DNA of 64,000 nucleotides from Micromonospora rubida (GTDB lineage Bacteria; Actinomycetota; Actinomycetes; Mycobacteriales; Micromonosporaceae), in contig NZ_JAAALO010000005.1 in NCBI RefSeq assembly GCF_009908295.1, positions 124,001 through 188,000 on the forward strand, written 5' to 3'. Positions 56,728 through 64,000 of the stretch are shown piece by piece; the first letter of the stretch is position 1, and every line of letters starts with the position of its first letter. The position numbers and the translations under genes are program-made. The notes under the pieces are model-generated. The model made no database searches. It was not told where the DNA came from and was given only the letters and a program-made list of their open reading frames with translations.

Positions 56728-57168
56728 ATGTCACATGTACGACGCTTCGACCACGTCGGCATCACGATTGCAGATCTTGATGTCGTGACCGCCTTCTTCG
56801 TGGCGCTCGGCCTAGAGGTCGAGGGCAGGGCGTTCGTCGAGGGCGAGTTCTTGGAGACAGTCTGCGGCATTCCCGACTCCCGCACCGAGATCGTCATGCT
56901 GAAGTCGCCCGACGGTGGCGCCCGCCTGGAACTCGCAAGGTTCGTGCGGCCCGAGTCCGTGCCGGGCTCGCCGGCGGCCATGGCCAACGAGCTGGGATTA
57001 CGCAACGTGTCCTTCGAGGTCAACGACTTGCAGGCCGCCGTCGATTGGGCAGCGAGCGAGGGATACGGCCTGATCGGTGGCGTCGGCGAGTACGAGGGTG
57101 CTTGGCGGATGGCCTACGTCCGAGGGCCGGAAGGGATCATCGTCTCGCTGGCCGAGCGCATCGGCTGA
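56728..57168 (+). CDS. VOC (glyoxalase/bleomycin resistance) family protein
   Basis: The 146-residue protein has two beta-alpha-beta-beta-beta halves: FDHVGITIADLDVVTAFFVALGLEVEGRA with a first metal-type His, then LRNVSFEVNDLQAAVDWAASEGYGL and YVRGPEGIIVSLAERIG with a Glu. The layout fits methylmalonyl-CoA epimerase or glyoxalase-like folds; activity is unknown. ATG at 56728 follows GGGAG. Confidence 0.85.
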   Translation: MSHVRRFDHVGITIADLDVVTAFFVALGLEVEGRAFVEGEFLETVCGIPDSRTEIVMLKSPDGGARLELARFVRPESVPGSPAAMANELGLRNVSFEVNDLQAAVDWAASEGYGLIGGVGEYEGAWRMAYVRGPEGIIVSLAERIG

Positions 57169-57224
57169 GCGCTACCCATGCGCGGCTCGACCGGCCCGCG
57201 GGGCGCTCTGGCACCGACCACCGG

Positions 57225-57599
57225 TCACCTCGCACTGGCGGGCCCGTCGAGATAGCTGACGTCCGTCGAGCCCGACGCGACATGGACCTGGTAGCCCCAA
57301 TGCCGCAGAACCTGAACGATCTTCCCGGCACCGGCCGGGTTGGCGGAGTGGACGTAGACGACACCGATGTCGAGCCGGCGATCCTCGAACGCGGCCCGTT
57401 CCAGCATCTCCACGACCGGCCAGATCGTGTCGTCCCCGCCCAGGTCATGGTCCAGCCACAACTCGTCCAGCCGCCGGCCCCGGTACCGGTCGAGGAGCTG
57501 GACCCCAGCCGCACTGGTACGGGCCACTTCCGCCCTGCGGCCGTCCACGAAAGAACGAAGATCGTCAACCAGAATGACCCTGACCTCGCTGGCATCCAC
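57225..57599 (-). CDS. cyclic-phosphate processing receiver-type protein
   Basis: The 124-residue protein resembles a receiver domain adapted to nucleotide processing: VILVDDLRSF at the start, LDELWLDHDLGGDDTIWPVVEML in the middle (an LDHDLGG motif), and VVYVHSANPAGAGKIVQVL near the end. This His-Ser-x-N pattern is that of the predicted cyclic-phosphate-processing receivers of bacterial RNA-repair contexts. The activity is a prediction from family comparison; no RNA ligase partner is adjacent. Confidence 0.75.
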   Translation of the reverse strand: MDASEVRVILVDDLRSFVDGRRAEVARTSAAGVQLLDRYRGRRLDELWLDHDLGGDDTIWPVVEMLERAAFEDRRLDIGVVYVHSANPAGAGKIVQVLRHWGYQVHVASGSTDVSYLDGPASAR

Positions 57600-58151
57600 C
57601 CCGGGATGATGCCTGAAGTCGCCGTGCTCCGGCGCCCGGATTTGCCGCTACCTGTGGGCTACTGGGGCAGCGAGCGGCGGCAGCCCGGGCCCGGGCTCAG
57701 AGGCGGAAGCCCGTGCCGGTGAACGCATCCGTCATCGCGTGCATCTTCGCCGGGTCGGCCTACCCTCCGTTGGCCCCTATGGAGCTGCCCCGTTTGTGCT
57801 ACCGATGGAGCGGGCGCGTAGACGGGGCAGCTCCATAGGGGCCGAAGAACAGGCCCCGACCGGGTGCGGGGCGAAATCGTCAGGCTGCCACCCGGCTGCC
57901 CGGTGTACGGGGCGGCGTAGCGTCGACCCCCCGGGGCATTCGCAGGGCGAAGAAGGCCTGGTCCGATCGTTCCCATGCGACCCGCTGGTCTGATCGCCCG
58001 ATCGGCGTCCGCCGAAACACTCCCCCTGCTTCGGCTGCCACCGCCCGATCGGTAGTGCATGTGCCGACGCAGCCGCTCATGCCGCCGATGTGCGTAACGC
58101 TGCGTCACAGCCGGTCGGTCAAGGCGGGGGGCGACCTTGCCGATGGCCGAG
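57600..58151. other. 552-base stretch without a supported gene, contains a large hairpin
   Basis: Open frames here lack codon bias or known motifs. The only clear structure is the 22-bp perfect inverted repeat at 57772-57843. The stretch may be the remnant of a mobile or regulatory element. Confidence 0.5.
57772..57843. repeat. perfect 22-bp inverted repeat with 28-base loop
   Basis: Positions 57772-57793 (beginning GGCCCCTATGGAGC) are the exact reverse complement of 57822-57843. The stem would form a hairpin on either strand. Perfect 22-bp pairing by chance in 552 bases is very unlikely. Candidates are a small transposon end pair, a phage or plasmid origin, or a terminator; no T-tract is present. 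Confidence 0.85.
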
Positions 58152-58493
58152 CTACGAGTCCGGCCGAGGCTGCCGAGTGCCGAGCTGAGGCGAGTCGTCC
58201 GCAAGCCGGACACGCTTTCGCCACCGGTAGTGGCGCCACGCAGCGACCGTGACGGCTACGACAACGAGCAACGCGGTGGCACCCTTCCAGGCACGCTCGA
58301 ACCACGATCTGTTGTAGCCGAACGCCGCCTCGCCGGTCATCATCAGCCATAGCCCCACCCACGCCCACTGCCAGCCCCGTGGCCGAGAGAATTTGTCGGG
58401 CGGGGCGAAGAATGCGACAGACCCAGCGGTTACGGCGCCGACGACGACGATCAGCGGTACTCCGATGCGCCAGGTGGCGTCCCACAGCGACAC
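58152..58493 (-). CDS. small membrane protein
   Basis: The protein of about 113 residues has three hydrophobic segments (IGVPLIVVVGAVTAGSVAFF; WQWAWVGLWLMMTGEAAFGY; ATALLVVVAVTVAAW) and a charged tail. No family recognised. The GTG at 58493 lies only 21 bases from the divergent start at 58515, so one of the two starts may be misplaced. Confidence 0.5.
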   Translation of the reverse strand: MSLWDATWRIGVPLIVVVGAVTAGSVAFFAPPDKFSRPRGWQWAWVGLWLMMTGEAAFGYNRSWFERAWKGATALLVVVAVTVAAWRHYRWRKRVRLADDSPQLGTRQPRPDS

Positions 58494-58514
58494 GATCCGA
58501 TCATCGCACTCGCC

Positions 58515-59288
58515 TTGGAGTTCCCCGACTTGCTGCGGCTGATCGACGAGCGATCGACCGCCTTCCGTGCCGCGCTCGCCTCCGCGCCCAGCCTCGACGT
58601 GCAGGTGCCGACCTGCCCCGAGTGGACGCTGTTCGATCTGGCGCAGCACCTGGGCGAGGGGCGCCACTCCTGGGCCGCCACCATCGCCGCAGGGCCAGCC
58701 GCCTCGGCCAAGTCCGCATCGGCGGGCGCCCCGGCTGCGCCTCGGGAGCTCGAGGCCCTGCTGGCCTGGTCCGCCGCATCGACACAGGCGCTACTGGACG
58801 CACTGCGAGAGGCCGGCCCGGATCGCGGTTGCTGGACGTGGTGGGGCACGTCGCAGTCACCGCAGACCTGCGGTGCCGTCGCCCGGCACCAGCTCCAGGA
58901 GATCACGGTGCACACCTACGACGCCCAGGTCACCCTGGGCGTCGCGCAGCCGCTGCCGGACGAAATAGCACTCGACGGTGTCGACGAGTTCCTGTCCACC
59001 TGCTGCGCAACGACGAGCGCCTGGCCGCACAAGCCCGCCGCCGTCGACTTCCACGCCACCGAGGGCCGCTCCTGGCGCCTGGCGCTCTCCGCCGACGGCG
59101 CACGGGCCACCCGTCTCCCCATCGCAACCGCCGCCGGCGAGGGCCCGGACGCGGCCTGCGCCGCCGCCCGGGGCGCGGCTGGCGAGGTGGTCCTCGTGCT
59201 CTACGACCGTATCCCGATCGACTCCCTGCAGCTCGACGGTGACCGGCGTCAGTTCGACCTGCTCAGGGCCTGGGAGCCGGATGAGTAG
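58515..59288 (+). CDS. maleylpyruvate isomerase family / mycothiol-dependent-type protein
   Basis: The 257-residue protein has the DinB-like N-terminal helical bundle of the family (VPTCPEWTLFDLAQHLGEGRHSW with its metal His) and HQLQEITVHTYDAQ, which supplies further His and Asp. The C-terminal part is the small sterol-carrier-like domain seen in this family. Members catalyse mycothiol-dependent reactions or are uncharacterised. The TTG at 58515 has no ribosome binding site, suggesting a leaderless transcript. Confidence 0.8.
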   Translation: MEFPDLLRLIDERSTAFRAALASAPSLDVQVPTCPEWTLFDLAQHLGEGRHSWAATIAAGPAASAKSASAGAPAAPRELEALLAWSAASTQALLDALREAGPDRGCWTWWGTSQSPQTCGAVARHQLQEITVHTYDAQVTLGVAQPLPDEIALDGVDEFLSTCCATTSAWPHKPAAVDFHATEGRSWRLALSADGARATRLPIATAAGEGPDAACAAARGAAGEVVLVLYDRIPIDSLQLDGDRRQFDLLRAWEPDE

Positions 59289-59478
59289 GGCGTGACGACG
59301 CGGCACCTCGTGCGCCCCGAGGGCATGTCCATTCTCGGAATGTGGCACCGATCGGTCACCGACAAGGCCACCCGAACACGCTCATCTGCCGCTGACAACC
59401 GGCGGCGCCCGACGATCCGGCCAGCGGGGGCGGGAGTCATGCGCTGCTGGGGGCGGGTGGGGGCACTATCGTTCTGGC

Positions 59479-59976
59479 GTGCGCATCCGTTTTGACGTCC
59501 CAGCCGATCCCGCCTACCCGGGCCGCGTGGCCGCTGCGCTCAGCAGTGATCGGCTGCGTAGGTATGGCTATGTCGGCGCGGTGCTGGCGGCGGTCGGGGC
59601 GATCGGTTTCGCCGTCTCGCGGGGGTTCGCATGGGGCGAGCAGATCTCGTCGCTGTGGATAACGATGATCGTGGGTGGTCTGCTGTCGATGCTGTACTGG
59701 CCGTGGGTGCGGTTGCGCGCGCGGCGCCGCTCCGGTCGCTACGCCGTCGAGGGCGCCTACGACATCACCGACGACAACATCATGATGCGCAGCGGCTCGG
59801 AATCCGGTGGCATCGCCTGGGACGGGGTCACCCAGGTAAAGGACACCCCTGAGTTCTGGATCGTGTACGTCGGCCGGATGGCGGCGACCGTGATCCCACG
59901 CCGCTTGATGTCCGCCGAAGACGCCGAGACGTTGCGAACATTCATGGCCAACCGTAAGCTGCTCCAGGTTCGGTGA
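59479..59976 (+). CDS. YcxB-like membrane protein
   Basis: The 165-residue protein has two membrane helices (YVGAVLAAVGAIGFAVS; ISSLWITMIVGGLLSMLYW) and a C-terminal soluble domain with YDITDDNIMMRSGSESGGIAWDGVTQVKDTPEFWIVYV, the YcxB/PH-like pattern. Function unknown. GTG start at 59479. Confidence 0.7.
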   Translation: MRIRFDVPADPAYPGRVAAALSSDRLRRYGYVGAVLAAVGAIGFAVSRGFAWGEQISSLWITMIVGGLLSMLYWPWVRLRARRRSGRYAVEGAYDITDDNIMMRSGSESGGIAWDGVTQVKDTPEFWIVYVGRMAATVIPRRLMSAEDAETLRTFMANRKLLQVR

Positions 59977-60078
59977 ACCCATTTGCCGGCCGCCCGGCCT
60001 GGCCGGACGGTGTCGGCAATAACTTCCCATCGACCCTGTGCCTGATAGGACCAATGACGACGGCGGTAGGATCTGGGA

Positions 60079-61650
60079 ATGGACGATTTGCCTGGCGCAG
60101 ATCATCGAACTCCGAGATCCGTGACCGACTGGGCCCGGCTGTTCGTCACCTACTGCCAATACGGGGTGTCCACAGTGCCCGGCGCGTCCGGCGTGGAGAT
60201 CTACACCCTCGGCGACAACCTGCTGCACATCGGCGGGCCGAATCAGTTCACCGGCTTCTGCGGCATACACACCGGCTGGATCGAGGCACGCGTCCGTGTC
60301 CTGCCTGGGCCTCCCACGGAAACCGACGTCGGCTGGGACGCGATCAGTGAGGCTACCCTCTGGAGTCCCAGCGGCCGGCTGTCCGTCATCGGTCTGATGG
60401 GCGGCACCGCGGAGGCCCTCACCGATGTCGCCGTCCCGCGCGGGCTGATCCGGGTTCGGGTGCACGCGCGCGACCGCCTGCACGAAACCGTGCGCACCGA
60501 CGACGACCCGCCCGAGCGGCACGAGTTGCACATCTGGGCGGTGTCCGAGGAAAGGCCGTGGCGCACCGTGCTGGCCGACCGGAAGGGCCGCGACCCGGAG
60601 CAGAAACCGGCAAAGGCCGCCGAGTGGGCGATGCTGTCACTGGTACCGCGCCCGTCCGGCCGTCCGGCCATCCTGCCGCCGCTGCCACCTGACCCGTACG
60701 AGGACGACACCGGCCTGTCCCGGGTGGCGGTGGTCCGCTACCGGCCCACGCCGGTCGAGGCCCCTGTGGGAGTGCTGCCCGCCGGCGACCTGGAGGTCCG
60801 GCTGGAGCGGGTCGACGGCGACATTCTTACCTGGTCGTGGGCCGCCGCCGACGAGCCGATCTTCCCTCATCCGCTGGCCACGCTGCCGGACGACGAGGCG
60901 AGCACCGTACGGCTGGCGTTCGGCCCCGACGGTTTCACGCTGCGGCACGAGACAGTGCTGGGCCGGCAAGCCTTCGCCCTCGGCCTGATCTGGGACCATC
61001 TGCTCGACACCGCCGGGTCGTACCCCTGGATGGAGACGTTGCGTGAGCAGGCCACGGCGGCGACCGCGCTGGTCGAGAGGAATCGCCGTTGGCAGGCCGA
61101 GCGCGACGCCGAGCGGTGGGGAGGTGCTCCGCCGTCGGATCGTGTCCGTGGGCTCCGCAGCCAGGCGCAGTCCCTGGCCCGGATCGACCGCCCGTTGCTC
61201 GACCGCATCGACGCGCTGCCAGCCGCACGCCAGCGGGAGGCAGCCTGCTGGGCGGCCCGCCGTGCGATGCGGGTGGCCGGGCTGGAGCAGATCGGGTGGA
61301 TCGCCGACGCGCTCGCCGACGCCGAGGCCGATCGCCCACTGCCCCGATCCTTCACCGAGCAGCACGGCGCCGTCGCGTTCAAGCGGCTGATGTCCGATCC
61401 CGAGGTGCCGCACACCACCGTCCCGATTCGTCCAGACCCAAAAACTTTCGGCACAGGCGACGTCACCGAGATGCTCCAGCAGTCCGTCGCGTTCCCCGCC
61501 CTAATCGCCCTGGCGGATGACGATCCACTGGTCGCCGCGGTCGACGCCGTATACAACGCGGCAATCGCCCACGGCGACGACCGCGACCGCTTCCTCACCG
61601 ACGCCCACATCGCCCTGCATGAGGTGATCTCAGCAACGCATGAGGGTTGA
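60079..61650 (+). CDS. large unrecognised protein, 523 aa
   Basis: I do not recognise this family. The first 260 residues are rich in strand-like segments (VTYCQYGVSTVPG, GVEIYTLGDNLLHIGGPNQF, GLIRVRVHARD). A helical middle (about 330-440) has Arg/Ala-rich segments (REQATAATALVERNRRWQAERDAERW). The C-terminal 110 residues are helical (MLQQSVAFPALIALADDDPLVAAVDAVYNAAIA). No signal peptide or catalytic motif is evident. Codon bias is strong, so the gene is real. Confidence 0.75.
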   Translation: MDDLPGADHRTPRSVTDWARLFVTYCQYGVSTVPGASGVEIYTLGDNLLHIGGPNQFTGFCGIHTGWIEARVRVLPGPPTETDVGWDAISEATLWSPSGRLSVIGLMGGTAEALTDVAVPRGLIRVRVHARDRLHETVRTDDDPPERHELHIWAVSEERPWRTVLADRKGRDPEQKPAKAAEWAMLSLVPRPSGRPAILPPLPPDPYEDDTGLSRVAVVRYRPTPVEAPVGVLPAGDLEVRLERVDGDILTWSWAAADEPIFPHPLATLPDDEASTVRLAFGPDGFTLRHETVLGRQAFALGLIWDHLLDTAGSYPWMETLREQATAATALVERNRRWQAERDAERWGGAPPSDRVRGLRSQAQSLARIDRPLLDRIDALPAARQREAACWAARRAMRVAGLEQIGWIADALADAEADRPLPRSFTEQHGAVAFKRLMSDPEVPHTTVPIRPDPKTFGTGDVTEMLQQSVAFPALIALADDDPLVAAVDAVYNAAIAHGDDRDRFLTDAHIALHEVISATHEG

Positions 61651-61964
61651 TCGGCGCGACACGGACGAAGGCGGCGAGGCGGGCGGCATCGGAAAGCACC
61701 GCGACTTCGGCGCGAACACCCAGGCGATCATGCCCCGGACGGTCTTCCGATCTGGACCTCCACAGCGACGCCCGGACACTCGCACGACACCAGTTGCGCC
61801 CACGAACTCGGCGCCACCGCCGCCCTGAATAGGTCCGCCGCCGAACTCGACCTCCCGGCCCTGGCCGACACTTCGAGTACAAACACCTGCCCAAAATCCG
61901 CTGAGATCACTTCAGTGCGCACACCTGGCTCAGCCGGATGGGCCCGCGATATGGTTCGAGCGTG
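61651..61964. other. 314-base stretch without a supported gene
   Basis: Overlapping short frames on both strands lack codon bias and motifs. A weakly coding 99-residue minus-strand frame (61595-61894) overlaps the preceding gene and is rejected. Confidence 0.5.
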
Positions 61965-62489
61965 ATGGCCGGCCTCACCACCAGCCCCTTGATTTTCGTC
62001 GATGTCGACGGACCGCTGATCCCGTTCAGAGCCCGGCCGATTAGCCGTGAGCGTTCTTTGGGCCGTGGCGTCGCACAGCCACTGGACGGTACTGGCAACC
62101 CCCTGCTCGATCGGCTTGACCCATACGACGGGCGGAGGCTGTTGGCACTGGGATGCCAGCTGGTCTGGGCGACGACATGGATGGCGGAGGCGAACGAGGT
62201 CATCTCGCCACGGCTCGGGCTTCCGGACCTGCCGGTCGTCGGATGGCCGGACGACGACAAGGATCCGGAGCGCGGCCTGCACTGGAAGACCGCATTCCTT
62301 ATCCGGTGGGCGGCCGGCCGCCCATTCGTCTGGCTTGACGACGAGATTACTGATGCTGACCGGCGATGGGTAGCAGCACACCATCCGGTGCGGGCGCTGC
62401 TGCAACGTGTCGACCCATACGTGGGCCTGACCGAAGCGGATTTCTCAGCGGTCCGTCGATGGCTCGGGCAGATTGACGGCGTCGCTTGA
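61965..62489 (+). CDS. HAD-like hydrolase
   Basis: The 174-residue protein begins LIFVDVDGPLIPF, the DxDG nucleophile motif of the HAD superfamily, has VWATTWMAEAN (motif II Thr), and FVWLDDEITDADR (motif IV acids). The family comprises small-molecule phosphatases; the substrate is unknown. ATG at 61965; a GTG three bases earlier is possible. Confidence 0.75.
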   Translation: MAGLTTSPLIFVDVDGPLIPFRARPISRERSLGRGVAQPLDGTGNPLLDRLDPYDGRRLLALGCQLVWATTWMAEANEVISPRLGLPDLPVVGWPDDDKDPERGLHWKTAFLIRWAAGRPFVWLDDEITDADRRWVAAHHPVRALLQRVDPYVGLTEADFSAVRRWLGQIDGVA

Positions 62490-62603
62490 TCACCCACCCG
62501 CTCATGCCGCATACCGCCCGCGGTGGATGGCGGCGCCGCAACCACTCTCTAGGACGTACGGTCGGGGCCTGGGTGTTCGATCGCGCCACTGCCTCTGGTT
62601 GTT

Positions 62604-63392
62604 CTAGGCATCAGGCAGCGGCACCCACCGATCACCGAGGGCTTCGTGGAGCGTCAGCAGCAGAAGGCTGATCAGGATCGTCGCGAGGATGCCGAGACCG
62701 AGACCGAGGATCCCACGGTCCCGCCGCTCCCGATCGCCGAGCATGGCGGCCGGCACCACTGGACGCGACCACGGGTGGTCCCGGGACAACCAGAAGAGCA
62801 TCCCAAGGCCGTACGGTGCGGTGGAGGCCAGCCAGAACCAGAACCATCGAGTGCCGAGGACCGGAGCCGGGCCGGCAACAACCACGCCGAGGAAGACGGC
62901 AGCGACGACCAGGCCGATCCCGGTGACGGCGACCCCCAGGGGACGGACCTCGCCAGCGCGCTGCTCCAGGCCGCCAGCCCGCAGGTCCTGTGCAATACCA
63001 ACGGCACCGGGCCCGGAGTAGTTCCCCGGGTCGACGGCACCCGTGGTGGTGGCCTGGTCGAAGCTGTCGGTGTCGGTCCAGTACACCCGACCCTCGGGAG
63101 TCCGCCACGCGAACAGCGGACCGAGCGTGCTGGACGCCCGCAGACCGGAGGCACCGAACCACGGCCGTGGACTGCCGCCGGTGGCCCAGCTGTCGCCCCA
63201 CTGGTATGCCGTCACGTGGCCAGCGGTCACGTCCGCCCTCGCCTGCTCGTAGCTCTGCTTCCGGGGCGCCGTCCACCAGCTGACGGCTGCCGCAAGCAGC
63301 CACAACAGGACCAGAGCGAGCCGCAACACGCCCCACCACCGCCCCGTCCACCCAGCCGGCACAACGGGTACAACACGCACTCCACCATGCAT
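62604..63392 (-). CDS. membrane protein with two terminal membrane segments
   Basis: The protein of about 262 residues has one N-terminal membrane helix (VLRLALVLLWLLAAAVSWW), a soluble extracellular part with Trp/Gly-rich segments (YQWGDSWATGGSPRPWFGASG) and three C-terminal helices (VTGIGLVVAAVFLGVVVAG; FWFWLASTAPYGLGMLFWL; LGLGLGILATILISLLLLTL). No family recognised. Start is uncertain; an in-frame start at 63413 would add seven residues. Confidence 0.65.
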   Translation of the reverse strand: MHGGVRVVPVVPAGWTGRWWGVLRLALVLLWLLAAAVSWWTAPRKQSYEQARADVTAGHVTAYQWGDSWATGGSPRPWFGASGLRASSTLGPLFAWRTPEGRVYWTDTDSFDQATTTGAVDPGNYSGPGAVGIAQDLRAGGLEQRAGEVRPLGVAVTGIGLVVAAVFLGVVVAGPAPVLGTRWFWFWLASTAPYGLGMLFWLSRDHPWSRPVVPAAMLGDRERRDRGILGLGLGILATILISLLLLTLHEALGDRWVPLPDA

Positions 63393-63415
63393 GACCACAT
63401 GATTCCAGCACATGC

Positions 63416-63700
63416 CTAGTCGTGACCGTCGATGGCATCGTAGGTGGCCAGCAGGGTCTGGCCGTGCTGGTCAGGGAGGGTGGCGTGGATGGCGATGGTC
63501 ACGGCGGTGGCGCGGACCTCGACCAGCTGCCGATGCCGGACCCGCCGGGCCGGGACGGAGTAGATGTTCGCGTCGTAGGCGACCAGGCAGGCCTTGCCGA
63601 CGTGCCGCAGGTGCCGGACGGCGACCACAAACGGCCGCGCCGGCAGCAGACGAAGGGCGGCATGGTCGCGGGCGGCGCGGACGCCGATGACCTCACTCAA
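63416..63700 (-). pseudogene. IS21-type transposase (IstA) C-terminal remnant
   Basis: The 94-residue frame reads LPARPFVVAVRHLRHVGKACLVAYD, then YSVPARRVRHRQLVEVRAT and HATLPDQHGQTLLATYDA. This is the C-terminal Mu-transposase-C domain of IS21-family IstA proteins. The upstream catalytic part is missing, so the element is a remnant. IstB and terminal repeats are not seen in the window. Confidence 0.75.
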
Positions 63701-63779
63701 GGTCGCTCCCCGTGGCCATTCGCGTTACGGGGCAGTTGTCATGGCGCGAACGAACGCGGTCCGGATAGCCTTGGCGCAT

Positions 63780-64000
63780 ATGGCTACCTATCGCAGCGCC
63801 TCAGTGCTTCTATCCTCGGACGGCACCAGGACCCCCGGCACCGCCGCACTCTTCGCCGAGCCCGCCCGCAAGGGTGGGACCCCGCCGTGGGCCGGCGACT
63901 TCCGACCCGCCAACAGCGCCGGCAACGGCCCCAAGAACGCGGTCGGGAAGACCTTCACGTTGGAACTGCCCGACGGCAGCACCGGCAAGGTCGTGGTCCA
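63780..64000 (+). CDS. hypothetical protein, C-terminus outside window
   Basis: The ATG at 63780 opens a frame that runs off the right edge after about 73 residues. The protein begins MATYRSASVLLSSDGTRT and has WAGDFRPANSAGN and VGKTFTLELPDGSTGKVVV, a strand-rich small beta-barrel pattern seen in unnamed actinobacterial proteins. Function unknown. Confidence 0.6.
   Translation, partial: MATYRSASVLLSSDGTRTPGTAALFAEPARKGGTPPWAGDFRPANSAGNGPKNAVGKTFTLELPDGSTGKVVV

Noticed and set aside
57659..58213. Minus-strand gene over the inverted repeat
   Set aside because: The frame is Arg/Ser-rich with no codon bias and runs through both arms of the hairpin.

Overview
The window is GC-rich actinobacterial chromosome. 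XRE/DUF5753 regulators paired with DUF397 proteins, a PF04672 methyltransferase, a PASTA-less Ser/Thr kinase, mycothiol-dependent-type enzymes and strongly G/C third codon positions suggest a Micromonospora-like genus (Micromonosporaceae). This assignment is inference from gene content only.

Left part (1-23.8 kb): chromosomal housekeeping and stress genes. They include a DivIVA-like fragment, a CheY-like response regulator, a STAS anti-sigma antagonist, two DUF2267 proteins, DUF2795, an AI-2E-type permease, a type II NADH dehydrogenase, a molybdopterin oxidoreductase with its flavin reductase, and TerC behind a probable yybP-ykoY manganese riboswitch. Pirin, a secreted lysozyme-like protein, DedA, a Ser/Thr kinase, an XRE/DUF397 pair, a GGDEF protein, a PemK-like protein, Nudix and a serpin-like protein follow. 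Within this part is a small RiPP-like locus: an E1/ThiF-type adenylating enzyme with an N-terminal leader-recognition-like region (6293-7450), followed by a 23-codon peptide gene ending in Asn (6089-6160), an arrangement reminiscent of microcin C.

Centre (23.9-51.7 kb, all on the minus strand): one translationally coupled nine-gene hybrid NRPS/PKS operon. In transcription order: A-PCP-KS with the AT missing; a type II thioesterase fused to a LanB-like dehydratase; a second LanB-like protein; A-PCP-C-PCP; KS-AT-KR-DH-ACP; a TauD-type oxygenase; MbtH; C-A(Asn code)-PCP; and C-A(Ser code)-PCP-TE fused to an MFS exporter. The final TE carries Cys instead of Ser as its nucleophile, a feature known from beta-lactone- and beta-lactam-forming thioesterases. 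There is no lanthipeptide precursor, LanC or LanB elimination domain. I do not recognise this combination; it is the best candidate for an undescribed system here. A hairpin at 23796-23828 probably terminates the operon.

Right part (51.7-64 kb): small accessory genes (two acetyltransferase/Nudix types, a second XRE/DUF397 pair with three chained small genes, a VOC protein, a cyclic-phosphate-type receiver protein, several orphan membrane and unknown proteins), a perfect 22-bp inverted repeat, and the remnant of an IS21-type transposase near the right edge. Gene density and codon bias are lower here than in the centre, as expected for an accessory region.
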